Origin: Pseudovibrio sp. Alg231-02
GTDB taxonomy: Bacteria; Pseudomonadota; Alphaproteobacteria; Rhizobiales; Stappiaceae
Direction of reading: 5' to 3'
Assembly (NCBI RefSeq): GCF_900143565.1
Contig: NZ_FREX01000012.1
Span: 1 to 64,000, forward strand
DNA: 64,000 bases
Position numbers and translations under genes: made by a program. The notes under the pieces are model-generated. The model made no database searches, was not told the origin of the DNA, and was given only the letters and a program-made list of their open reading frames with translations. Positions 54,622 to 63,236 of this stretch are shown here, piece after piece (position 1 is the first letter of the stretch; each line of letters opens with the position of its first letter).

Positions 54622-56360
54622 GTCGCCCCGCCCGCAGAAAAAATGTGTATCAGCAATGCTTTACCGCCATTAATATTCAGGCCAGATACAGTTGATACGT
54701 CCGAAGTCTTCATCCCCAACCGAAGAGCTTCCGCATCAAACCGATCCAGCTGCCGTCCTTCCACCAGCACGACTCTGCAGGTCCCCTTAGGCACTCCGGC
54801 TTTCTGGCTTCCGTCCGCCAAAAAACGCGCTGCAGCTTCTGCGCCAAGTAATTTTGTTTGCGTGCCCTGCAAAAATACGAAGCTGGGCTCATAAAAACCT
54901 GCTGTAGCAACGTCTTTCCGCTCACATCCCGGGAGCTGCTCAACAGCTTCCACGAGGCGACTGGAAATCCAGATGGTCGACAATGCCGGACCAGAAAATG
55001 CCCAGAAGCCGACAAACATCAGCAAAGCCGAAGCCCCCACCGTCGGCAATGCTCCAACAAGCTCACCGTCAATCAGTTTACGAGCGGCTGATAACGCTGC
55101 AATGACAGCCAACCCACACAGCACAACACCGGGAGGAGACGGCCACAGATCAAGCAGCAAAGGCCCAACAACAACAGCAATCAAAATGCCCAGCGGCACC
55201 AACAGGAATAAAAACGCCGAGGCATATCGCCAATAAACGCTGGCCTGCTTTGCTCTGCCAGTCGTCAACACAGCTGCTGCCAACAGCGCCAGTACTGGCA
55301 TCATCGGCAGTGTGTAGTGAGGCAGCTTCGTTGAAACCAATTCAAATATGACCCACGACGGGATCAGCCAACACAACAAGAATCTATAACAATATTTATT
55401 CAATTCTTGCCCAATTCCCTTAAAAACCACAAGGAGAAAAGAGGGGATTGGCCAGAAAATAACGAAACTGATTAACAGGTGCGTGAGTGGTGGAGCACCG
55501 TGAGCCTCTCGCCCGGTTCCCACTTTCCCCCAAAGATCACCGCCCAGCGCATCCCGGAAGAACGCTCCCTTTGTTTCAATGTAAATGGCAATAAGCCACG
55601 GTGAGACCAATACAAGAAACAGCAGAAAACCGGCGATTGGAGCGAGTCCTCTCAACCACGAGATCCGTCTTTCCCAAAGAACCAACGACAGGATGGTTAG
55701 GCCGCATACCATAAGAATGATCGGCCCCTTGATAAGGGTGCCCAGCGCCAACCCAACCCAAAAGAGCACGGCAGAAGCCCAAAGCGCTTTGCTTTGTTGC
55801 GCTATCCATACTCGAGCCAAAGCCCCTTGAGACAACATCACACATGCCAGAAGCGCTGCATCCGTTTTAGCCAAATGTGCTTCAACATTTAAAATGAGAG
55901 CTAATGCAACAAGCAGCGCACCTAAAAAGGCCTCCTGCTCCCGAAAAAACGCTCGCCCAGTCCAGTACGTCAGCAACACAGCTGCAATTGCGCCAATCAC
56001 AGAAGGGAGACGATAAACCCAAATGGGCGCATGCTCTCCATATCCCAACAGTTTGGCAGCACCTACTTGTGCCCAGTAAATTCCGATCGGCTTTTTGTTT
56101 CGTGCCAGCTCTTGATAGTGAATGGAAACGTAGTTGCCTGTCTCCATCATCTGTTTGGAAGCCTGAGCAAATCTCGGTTCATCACGATCAAGCGGGGGAA
56201 CGGACGTCAACCCCGGCAGGTACAAGCACAGACACAAAAGCAAAAGAATGATCGGGGCCAGCCAGCCGCGCGCCACCAGACGAAGCCAAATAGCCTGTTG
56301 ATCAGACCTCTCAACCTCATCCTCACTCAGAGACATTGCAAGATTCATTTGCGCAGACAT
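54618..56360 (-). CDS. ArnT-like GT39 glycosyltransferase
   Basis: The product has 580 residues from the ATG at 56360, which follows AAGG; a longer frame to 56396 exists. There are about twelve membrane helices. The periplasmic loop TSVPPLDRDEPRFAQASKQM near 54-73 holds the DE motif of ArnT/PMT enzymes, and YHELARNKKPIGIYWAQ (in outline near 83) follows as in ArnT. It transfers a sugar from a polyprenyl carrier to lipid A or another envelope acceptor. It heads the operon. Confidence 0.9.
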   Translation of the reverse strand: MSAQMNLAMSLSEDEVERSDQQAIWLRLVARGWLAPIILLLLCLCLYLPGLTSVPPLDRDEPRFAQASKQMMETGNYVSIHYQELARNKKPIGIYWAQVGAAKLLGYGEHAPIWVYRLPSVIGAIAAVLLTYWTGRAFFREQEAFLGALLVALALILNVEAHLAKTDAALLACVMLSQGALARVWIAQQSKALWASAVLFWVGLALGTLIKGPIILMVCGLTILSLVLWERRISWLRGLAPIAGFLLFLVLVSPWLIAIYIETKGAFFRDALGGDLWGKVGTGREAHGAPPLTHLLISFVIFWPIPSFLLVVFKGIGQELNKYCYRFLLCWLIPSWVIFELVSTKLPHYTLPMMPVLALLAAAVLTTGRAKQASVYWRYASAFLFLLVPLGILIAVVVGPLLLDLWPSPPGVVLCGLAVIAALSAARKLIDGELVGALPTVGASALLMFVGFWAFSGPALSTIWISSRLVEAVEQLPGCERKDVATAGFYEPSFVFLQGTQTKLLGAEAAARFLADGSQKAGVPKGTCRVVLVEGRQLDRFDAEALRLGMKTSDVSTVSGLNINGGKALLIHIFSAGGAT

Positions 56361-56396
56361 AATCGCCTTGAGGCCCTCCACACTCCCAAAAAACAT

Positions 56397-56937
56397 GGTC
56401 CGAGAGACTGCCGCCCTCTGAGAACAATACGCAGCCGATCATCTGGAACACATTCCCCAAAACTCCCCACTCAAATGCACGGTGGGCCTAAATCCATAAG
56501 CAGCACCCTCCACTGGAAAGCTGAAGAGCACCTGAGTTGCCCCTTCCAACTGTGTCTTCAGCATTTGACACTCTGTGAAGTTTCTAAAACTCATGGCTTG
56601 TCTTCATTCTCCTTTGAGATCACCCGAAAATCCGAGGGAGAGGAGTATGAGGGAAATATATATTTGACAACTTTATTGACAATAATTAATTTTAAATTAT
56701 ATAATTCAATGAGTTACAATTAAATAACTAATTCTATATCGCTCTATACTGGTATTCACATGATTGCTCATTGCTCCGCACGACCAGCAATCGAAGAGCC
56801 AAAGCCGCTCCTTTTAAGGACAATCAAAATAAAGAAACAGCTTGGGAATTACGTGGATTACTCGCGAGCAGTACAGTTTCGGCCAAATTTCATGCCTAAG
56901 ATGAAATGAACAAATCGGGCATTTCGGGATTACACAC
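56397..56937. other. Intergenic region between GT39 and the CAP-domain gene
   Basis: About 540 bases with divergent promoters presumably at its ends. It holds an AT-rich stretch at 56650-56760. I see no convincing gene or RNA structure. Confidence 0.6.
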
Positions 56938-57492
56938 GTGCGTTTGGAATTAAGGGCAACTGCTGCCTTACTGCTGGCAGGAACACTTGCTGGCTGCGCT
57001 GGCTTGGGCATAGAGACATCAAAGAATGTTGAGCTGTCTCAGATCGCGATCAACAAGAATGAAGCATTACGCCAGACCAATGCGTGGCGTGCGACGCATT
57101 CCCTGCCACCAATCAAGCTGGATCCGCACCTCAGCGAAGTCTCACAGGATATGGCCGATCACATCGCCCGCCTGGATTCGCTCAAAACCAGACGTCATTC
57201 GTCCTCCAGCCTCATCAGTCGCACCCAGACTGAAGGATATAAATCCTTTGCAGGCGCAGAAAATCTGGGCGCAGGCTACGCGAACATTTCGGCTGCAATG
57301 ACGGGCTGGAAAACCTCTCCCGATCACAACAAAAACCTGCTCAACAAAAACGTCACCCATATGGGCATAGCGCGCACAAACCGAGCAGACGGAACCTACC
57401 GGAGTTTCTGGGTCATGACACTTGCGGCCCCTCAAAAACCAGTGACAGCAACAGGTTTCACAACTGTCTCGCTGCCCTTCCCAGTCCAGTAA
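56938..57492 (+). CDS. CAP-domain lipoprotein (SCP/PR-1 family)
   Basis: The 184-residue protein has a GTG start. The lipobox LAGC with Cys 20 makes it a lipoprotein. The CAP domain shows NAWRATHSLPPIKLDPHLSEVSQDMADHIARL (in outline 47-80), AENLGAGY near 107-114, and NLLNKNVTHMGIA near 133-145. Bacterial CAP proteins are of unknown, perhaps lipid-binding or protective, function. It stands alone. Confidence 0.85.
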   Translation: MRLELRATAALLLAGTLAGCAGLGIETSKNVELSQIAINKNEALRQTNAWRATHSLPPIKLDPHLSEVSQDMADHIARLDSLKTRRHSSSSLISRTQTEGYKSFAGAENLGAGYANISAAMTGWKTSPDHNKNLLNKNVTHMGIARTNRADGTYRSFWVMTLAAPQKPVTATGFTTVSLPFPVQ

Positions 57493-57710
57493 CGTCCCTT
57501 GCGTCGAGAATTGATTAGGGGAATTTTCACTCCGCTTCCTTTACGCAGTTGCAAATAGCACCCATATTCACATCTCCAGCGCGCATTCCCATGATGAGGC
57601 CTTGCCTCCTTGAGGGAATACGCGTCCATCAATTGATTGAAAGCAGTCTGGCTCTCCCCTTAAGCAGACCTGAGCCCAGTCTGAATTTTTAATTTCATCG
57701 GAGATTTAAT

Positions 57711-59759
57711 ATGAGCGAGACCGCAAAGGTTCTTCTGCAAGATTGGAAAACCCCGTTCGGACTTCCACCGTTTGCACAGATCAAGCCGGAAGATTTCGAG
57801 GGTGCATTTGAAGAGGCCTTTAAGGCAGGCGAAAACAACATCACTCGCATTGCTCAAAATCCTGAAGAACCAACCTTTAAAAACACCATTGCAGCATTGG
57901 AACTGGCCGAAGACGCTCTTGAGCAGGTTGCAAACGTGTTCTTCAACCTTTCCTCCGCAGATACCAACGAGACCTTGCAACAAGTCGAGCGCAATGTTTC
58001 ACCTAAACTGGCAGCCTACAGCACTAAGAAGTACCTAAACCCTGCCCTCTTCAAACGCATTGAAACACTAATGGCGAAGAAGGACACGCTGGACCTGACA
58101 TTTGAACAGGATCGTGTGTTGGAGCGTTACTACGCTATCTTCCATCGCGCTGGTGCTGGTCTGAACACCAGTGGCAAAACCCGTATCGCAGAAATCAACG
58201 AGCGTCTTGCAACTCTGGGCACCAGCTTTGCACAGAACGTTCTGGCTGATGAGGCCTCCTACAAACTCGTTTTGGAAAACGAAAGCGATCTGGAAGGCTT
58301 GCCGGAGTTCCTTGTAAAAGCCGCAAGCGCTGCAGCTGAAGAACGTGGGGAACCGGGCAAATACGCCATCACCCTCTCCCGCTCTTCCATTGAGCCGTTC
58401 CTGCAGTTCTCCAAACGTCGCGACCTGCGCGAAGAAGCCTTCAATGCCTGGGCAAGCCGTGGTGACAATCCGGGAAAAACCAACAACTCAGTAATCGTCC
58501 GCGAGACTGTGCAGCTCCGCAATGAGAAAGCCAAACTCCTCGGCTTCGAAAACTTTGCAGCATTCAAGCTGGATGATGTCATGGCGAAAAACACGAATGC
58601 AGTGGATGATCTGCTCTCCAATGTCTGGGGACCAGCCAAGGCACGAGCACTGGAAGAAGCCGCTGACCTGCAAGATATGGCGCAATCTGAGGGCGACAAC
58701 ATTGAGATCGCTCCGTGGGACTGGCGTTACTATTCAGAGAAGGTCCGCAGCGCTAAGCATGATCTGGATGAAGCTGAGATCAAGCCGTATTTCCAGCTCG
58801 ATCAGATGATCGAAGCGGCCTTTTACACCGCAACCCGTTTGTTTGGCCTCTCCTTCAAAGAGCTGAAGGGACAAGACGTCTACCATCCGGATGTGCGTGT
58901 TTTTGAAGTCTTTGACAAAAACGGCGACCACCTCGGTATCTTCATCGGCGACTACTTCGCCCGCGCTTCAAAGCGTTCCGGTGCATGGATGAGCGCCTTC
59001 CGCTCACAGCAGAAGCTGAAAGGTGACGTCCGTCCAATCATCGTCAACGTGATGAACTTCTCAAAAGCACCAGAGAGTGAGCCAACCCTGCTGACCTTTG
59101 ATGATGCCCGCACACTGTTCCACGAATTTGGTCACGGCCTCCACGGCCTCATGTCCAACGTGACACATCCACTTGTTTCCGGCACCAGCGTGGCACGGGA
59201 CTTTGTGGAGCTGCCATCCCAGCTCTTCGAACATTGGCTGGATCAACCGGAAATCTTGAAAAAGTATGCCTGCCATTACCAGAGCGGCGAAGTCATTCCA
59301 GAAGAGCTTCTGGAACGTCTGCTGGCTGCTGCAAACTTCAACCAAGGCTTTGCAACGGTTGAGTATCTGGCAACTGCTCTGGTCGATATGGCAATCCATA
59401 AAGAAGATAAACTCGACGATCTCGATCCGGCTCAGATGGAAAAGAAGATCCTCAACGACATCGGAATGCCGAAAGAGATCATCATGCGTCATCGCATTCC
59501 GCACCTCCTGCACGCCTTTGCAGGAGACGGATATTCTGCGGGTTACTACAGCTATCTCTGGTCAGAAGTGATGGATGCTGACGCATTTGAAGCTTTTGAA
59601 GAAACTGGCGATGCGTTTGACGCTGATACAGCAGCCAAACTGGAAAAGTTCATTTACGCAGCAGGCGGATCTCAAGATCCAGCAAAAGCTTATATGGATT
59701 TCCGCGGTAAACTGCCCTCCATTGAGCCACTTCTCAAAGGTCGCGGGCTAGTCAACTAA
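57711..59759 (+). CDS. M3-family oligopeptidase (oligopeptidase A / Dcp-like)
   Basis: The 682-residue zinc peptidase degrades short peptides in the cytoplasm. HEFGHGLH at about 471-478 is the zinc-binding site, with FVELPSQLFEHW about 25 residues later giving the third ligand. The N-terminus FGLPPFAQIKPEDFEGAFEEA and the C-terminal HIPHLLHAFAGDGYSAGYYSYLWSEVMDADAFEAFEETG region (in outline) are family typical. The length matches PrlC or Dcp; which of the two cannot be decided by eye. Confidence 0.93.
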   Translation: MSETAKVLLQDWKTPFGLPPFAQIKPEDFEGAFEEAFKAGENNITRIAQNPEEPTFKNTIAALELAEDALEQVANVFFNLSSADTNETLQQVERNVSPKLAAYSTKKYLNPALFKRIETLMAKKDTLDLTFEQDRVLERYYAIFHRAGAGLNTSGKTRIAEINERLATLGTSFAQNVLADEASYKLVLENESDLEGLPEFLVKAASAAAEERGEPGKYAITLSRSSIEPFLQFSKRRDLREEAFNAWASRGDNPGKTNNSVIVRETVQLRNEKAKLLGFENFAAFKLDDVMAKNTNAVDDLLSNVWGPAKARALEEAADLQDMAQSEGDNIEIAPWDWRYYSEKVRSAKHDLDEAEIKPYFQLDQMIEAAFYTATRLFGLSFKELKGQDVYHPDVRVFEVFDKNGDHLGIFIGDYFARASKRSGAWMSAFRSQQKLKGDVRPIIVNVMNFSKAPESEPTLLTFDDARTLFHEFGHGLHGLMSNVTHPLVSGTSVARDFVELPSQLFEHWLDQPEILKKYACHYQSGEVIPEELLERLLAAANFNQGFATVEYLATALVDMAIHKEDKLDDLDPAQMEKKILNDIGMPKEIIMRHRIPHLLHAFAGDGYSAGYYSYLWSEVMDADAFEAFEETGDAFDADTAAKLEKFIYAAGGSQDPAKAYMDFRGKLPSIEPLLKGRGLVN

Positions 59760-59784
59760 ACATCAGACACCCAAGACAGATAGC

Positions 59785-59817
59785 AAAAAGGGCGGACCAT
59801 GCAGTTCGCCCTTTGTC
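59785..59817. terminator. Bidirectional terminator after the M3 peptidase gene
   Basis: Arms AAAGGGCG (59787-59794) and CGCCCTTT (59807-59814) are flanked by A and T runs. It is shared by the convergent DUF423 gene, which ends at 59840. Confidence 0.75.
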
Positions 59818-59839
59818 ATGAGAACTCAAAGGAAGAAGG

Positions 59840-60259
59840 CTAGCCTCTCATCATCCGGTTGAGACCACTTAAGAAAACAAACAGCCAGCCCAGGATCATC
59901 AGCATGCCACCCGTCGGGGCAGCAAAATCAAAGAGCTTCTCACCAACGAACAAGCGCTGAGCCAGATCACCACAGAACAAACCAACACCGGCAAACAGCA
60001 AGAGCATGGCAAATGCAATGCCTTTGGAGCCTGTAATCCCGTGCGCAACGCCCAGCCCGACAAAAGCGGCGGCATGCATCATCGTGATTTGAGAGATAAT
60101 ACCCAGATACTGGTTATCGACCGCGTGCGAACTGGCCGCCGAAGTCAAAATGGCAATGACACCGCAAAACCCGCCAAGCGCCAATCCAAGACCAAGGCCC
60201 TGACCAAGTCTGATCCGTGGCTGGTCAACAGGCACCGCTTCACTTGCACTATCCGGCAT
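59840..60259 (-). CDS. DUF423 membrane protein
   Basis: The 139-residue protein has four hydrophobic helices. GLALGGFCGVIAILTSAASSHAV near 24-46, HAAAFVGLGVA near 63-73 and a GGMLMILGW segment near 117-125 match the DUF423/YgdD family of inner-membrane proteins. The function is unknown. It is convergent with the M3 peptidase gene. Confidence 0.85.
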   Translation of the reverse strand: MPDSASEAVPVDQPRIRLGQGLGLGLALGGFCGVIAILTSAASSHAVDNQYLGIISQITMMHAAAFVGLGVAHGITGSKGIAFAMLLLFAGVGLFCGDLAQRLFVGEKLFDFAAPTGGMLMILGWLFVFLSGLNRMMRG

Positions 60260-60465
60260 GGCTGCTCCTTAAATCCCTATTCCAAATAACATACTGCGTG
60301 AAACATAGACACGCATCAACTGCATATAGGATAGCCAGCAAAAATTACAAAACCCTCAGCAACACACCACCATGATTGATAGCGGATAAGAACATGCACT
60401 CCGCTACAGTCCCTCAACACCTGGTCCTGCGACAAACAATAGGCTCGCTCCTCGACCAGAGAGAA

Positions 60466-60492
60466 GGCTGCAAAGATTGACTCTTTACAGCC
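60466..60492 (-). terminator. Hairpin after the choloylglycine-hydrolase-family gene
   Basis: Arms GGCTG-C-AAAGA and TCTTT-A-CAGCC, with one mismatch, are followed on the minus strand by a T-rich tract. The hairpin stands about 10 bases after the stop at 60501. The 200 bases to its right up to the DUF423 start hold no gene that I can see. Confidence 0.5.
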
Positions 60493-60500
60493 TGCATCAC

Positions 60501-61652
60501 TTATTTCGCAGCATCCGCTAGATTGCTAAACGGGTCAGCTACCAGCGGCTTCAAGATTGTTAGCGTAGACCCATCCGGGTCAAAGTCCTTAAAGCTCACA
60601 GAGTTGAAGTTCATCGCATTGAGCTTACGCACATAATAAACAGCACCATTCAGGTCTGCCATAACAGACCATTGCGTATAGTCTGGGTTGTCGTCTTGCT
60701 GAGAGTTCGCAGACTGGGTCGCATCCGACGCTTCTGGTTGGGCAAAGCCTTTCGGAATGTCAAAGTTGTTCAGAATATGCCCAGCGACATTGAGGTTCTC
60801 TTTTGCAGTTTCATGTTCCTCAGCTGTGGTCACAAACGCTGTCACGCGCACAAAACGCGATGGCGGCGTTACATCTCCCGGCACGCCCAGCATACCTGAT
60901 CCTTGCCCCAGTGGTTGCAGCTCACCTTCTGGAAACTTCTTTCCAGCCGAGTTTATAGGTGTCAGGTTCACGTAATTGCGCAGGTTGGTTAAGTGCCAAT
61001 CAAACTGTGGCGAGTTGGTCATCACACCAAGCTCATTATCGTAGATCTTCAAGCCATCATCGACGGGCTCAATCACGATGGACTTTCCAGAACGGTCATG
61101 AATAGTGAAATGTAGCGGAGGCACTTCGCCAAGCGGAGCAAAATCAACATCGACCAGCTTGATCGACTTAACGGCTTCTTTCACCTCTTCAACTGTCTCA
61201 AACTGCGATAGGACCCAAACGAGAAAATCAATCGGTGCAACTTCATCATCTGCGCCACTCGCCTTCACGTCAGAATACTCTGCAAAACCAGGGAAGTAGA
61301 GCGCTCCAGCTGCAAGACCAGCTTCATTTACACCATCAACAATCGCGGTCTCATGCTTCATTGCATTCATACCGATCACAGCAAACTTACTTTTCCACTT
61401 TGCCCCTTCCCATTGTGTATCCCCGTTAAGCTCTCCAGAACTCGTGAGCTCATAATTGCGTGGGATCAGAGAAACAGTGGACTCAGTTTCAAAGCCAAAC
61501 TCCATGGTCCTCCCATAGACACGTCCGTCATCTTTGGCCGTAACAACAAAGCTCGTGCAAGCAGATGCACCAGCAATTGGTGATATCAAGAGGGTGGTCG
61601 AACACAATCCAGTCAGCACAACGCGCTGCATTTTTGAAAATAATGATGGCAT
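60501..61652 (-). CDS. Secreted choloylglycine-hydrolase/penicillin V acylase family enzyme
   Basis: The 383-residue Ntn hydrolase has AAGGAG close before the ATG. The signal peptide (LTGLCSTTLLISPIAGASA) ends directly before Cys 32 in CTSFVV, so cleavage would expose the nucleophile cysteine in the periplasm. GRVYGRTMEFG near 44-54 and the NxxGLAAGALYFPGF segment near 102-116 are family typical. It hydrolyses bile-salt amides, penicillin V or acyl-homoserine lactones; which is not determinable here. Confidence 0.88.
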   Translation of the reverse strand: MPSLFSKMQRVVLTGLCSTTLLISPIAGASACTSFVVTAKDDGRVYGRTMEFGFETESTVSLIPRNYELTSSGELNGDTQWEGAKWKSKFAVIGMNAMKHETAIVDGVNEAGLAAGALYFPGFAEYSDVKASGADDEVAPIDFLVWVLSQFETVEEVKEAVKSIKLVDVDFAPLGEVPPLHFTIHDRSGKSIVIEPVDDGLKIYDNELGVMTNSPQFDWHLTNLRNYVNLTPINSAGKKFPEGELQPLGQGSGMLGVPGDVTPPSRFVRVTAFVTTAEEHETAKENLNVAGHILNNFDIPKGFAQPEASDATQSANSQQDDNPDYTQWSVMADLNGAVYYVRKLNAMNFNSVSFKDFDPDGSTLTILKPLVADPFSNLADAAK

Positions 61653-61801
61653 GCTAAGCTCCTTTTAGCTTTTTGCATGCGTATCGTCTCTGGAGAACTC
61701 CAAGAAATGCATAACGTTTGCATTCGATTACTCTGAAGCTTAGTAAGTGCTTTATGTTGTTGTTTTAATGAGAAATATTTAGATCTCAGCTGGAGAAGTC
61801 A

Positions 61802-62266
61802 ATGCACAAAACTCTGAGCATCTCGAACCTCATTGATGTTCCTCACTTCCTTGAGCCAGCTGCAAAAGGCATGTGGCTGGAGTGGTGGGAAGAAGAAGGA
61901 CATCCGATTGAAGATGTTTATGTGGAACTGCGCACGAGCCTCAGCGAGGAAACCATTCCAACAACAATGATCGCCCACGACCAGACCGAGTTCCTTGGTA
62001 TGGTCATGTTGGTGCGCTCAGATATGAGCAAACGCCCGCAATACGCGCCATGGCTGGCGTCCCTATGGGTCGCTCCCGAGCATCAGGGAAAAGGTATCGG
62101 CTCCCGGCTGACGAAGGAGCTGGAGACACTCGCTTTGAGCGATGGCACACCACATCTCTATCTCTTCGCAAAGCTCAGCCTGCGCGGGTTTTATGAAGGT
62201 TTGGGCTGGCTGTGCATTGAAGACGATGTGAGTGGAGTAGATATTTTCCGCAAGCAATTAAGCTGA
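61802..62266 (+). CDS. GNAT N-acetyltransferase
   Basis: The 154-residue protein has GGAGA before the ATG. MVMLVRSDMSKRPQYAPWLASLWVAPEHQGKGIGSRLTKELE (in outline near 60-107) is the acetyl-CoA-binding core (VxPExxGKGIG). LSLRGFYEGLGWL near 128-140 ends the fold. The substrate is unknown. Its 3' end overlaps the 3' end of the next GNAT gene by 76 bases on the opposite strand. Confidence 0.85.
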   Translation: MHKTLSISNLIDVPHFLEPAAKGMWLEWWEEEGHPIEDVYVELRTSLSEETIPTTMIAHDQTEFLGMVMLVRSDMSKRPQYAPWLASLWVAPEHQGKGIGSRLTKELETLALSDGTPHLYLFAKLSLRGFYEGLGWLCIEDDVSGVDIFRKQLS

Positions 62267-62697
62267 AGCCGCTTCATCAGCACCTTATGCAATCCAGGCC
62301 CATAGCCATCCGTCTCAACGGACTCAGCGACAAACCCCATTCTCTCATAGAAGGGACATGTATGCTGCGAGGTATCGATGTAAACCGCCTGATCCGGATA
62401 GTCTTCGGCAATACACGCAAGCCGGAATTGCACGAGCGTCCTGCCAATTCCCTGACTGTGGAGTTCACGGCGCACCATTCCCCAAGTCAGCCCACCCCCT
62501 TTAGCGTTCAGGCAATACCCGCCAGCAGCAACAATCACTCCATCTCGCTCAACGACAAAGTACGGATCATCAAGCCTTTCCAGGTCCTGGCTGTATTCTT
62601 CCAGCTCAGTCTCCATGAAATACTTGGGAACGTTTCCCTTAAAGATCTCAAGGCATGCATCGTAATCAGCTGTTTGATACCTGCGAAAGTCCATCAC
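62191..62697 (-). CDS. GNAT N-acetyltransferase with antisense-overlap tail
   Basis: The 168-residue protein carries the acetyl-CoA core LTWGMVRRELHSQGIGRTLVQFRLA (in outline near 72-95) and HTCPFYERMGF near 110-120. About 23 residues after VLMKRLQ look like an added tail encoded where the gene overlaps the first GNAT gene in antisense. It starts in the stop of the upstream GNAT gene (four-base overlap). Confidence 0.83.
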   Translation of the reverse strand: MMDFRRYQTADYDACLEIFKGNVPKYFMETELEEYSQDLERLDDPYFVVERDGVIVAAGGYCLNAKGGGLTWGMVRRELHSQGIGRTLVQFRLACIAEDYPDQAVYIDTSQHTCPFYERMGFVAESVETDGYGPGLHKVLMKRLQLNCLRKISTPLTSSSMHSQPKPS

Positions 62698-63167
62698 ACG
62701 GTCCTGGGTGGTCTCGGTTCTAAAACATATCGCATGACAGGCAGTTTTCGCCCTTCAGGAAGCGAAGGTTGATACCCAACTTCCTTTGCTCCCATACGCT
62801 CATAAAACCCTTTGGCGTGAGGATCAGAGACGATCACTAACTCTGACATCTGTTGAGCTTGCAGCCAGTTCTGTATGAAACCAAACATAATCCGCCCGGC
62901 TCCCTTACCCATCAATTCCGGTAAGACCCAAAAATCTTCAAGCTCGCAGCACTGCTCTGCATCAACGGAAATTGAGAAGACACCAGCAATCCGGCCCTCT
63001 GTTTCCAAGATCCAGAAATGCCTGCTTGCCAGAACAACCTCATCAACGATCAGATCAGGCAGCCAGACATCCATCATCTCCTGCGAATAGCCCCAATGGC
63101 CTTTCGCTGAGAGGATAACCTCGTTCATTTCCGAAATATGCTGCGCTCTGGCCCTGATAATATTCAA
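62694..63167 (-). CDS. GNAT N-acetyltransferase
   Basis: The 157-residue protein has LEDFWVLPELMGKGAGRIMFGFIQNWLQ (in outline near 76-103) and KGFYERMGAKEVG near 122-134 as the core of a GNAT. It is co-transcribed with the following GNAT gene. The substrate is unknown. Confidence 0.83.
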   Translation of the reverse strand: MNIIRARAQHISEMNEVILSAKGHWGYSQEMMDVWLPDLIVDEVVLASRHFWILETEGRIAGVFSISVDAEQCCELEDFWVLPELMGKGAGRIMFGFIQNWLQAQQMSELVIVSDPHAKGFYERMGAKEVGYQPSLPEGRKLPVMRYVLEPRPPRTV

Positions 63168-63236
63168 GTTCAGGCCTCCTTAGATGGAGAAGACTAAACA
63201 TCTCACGCAAGCTGACACAATCCAATGAGCCCGGAC

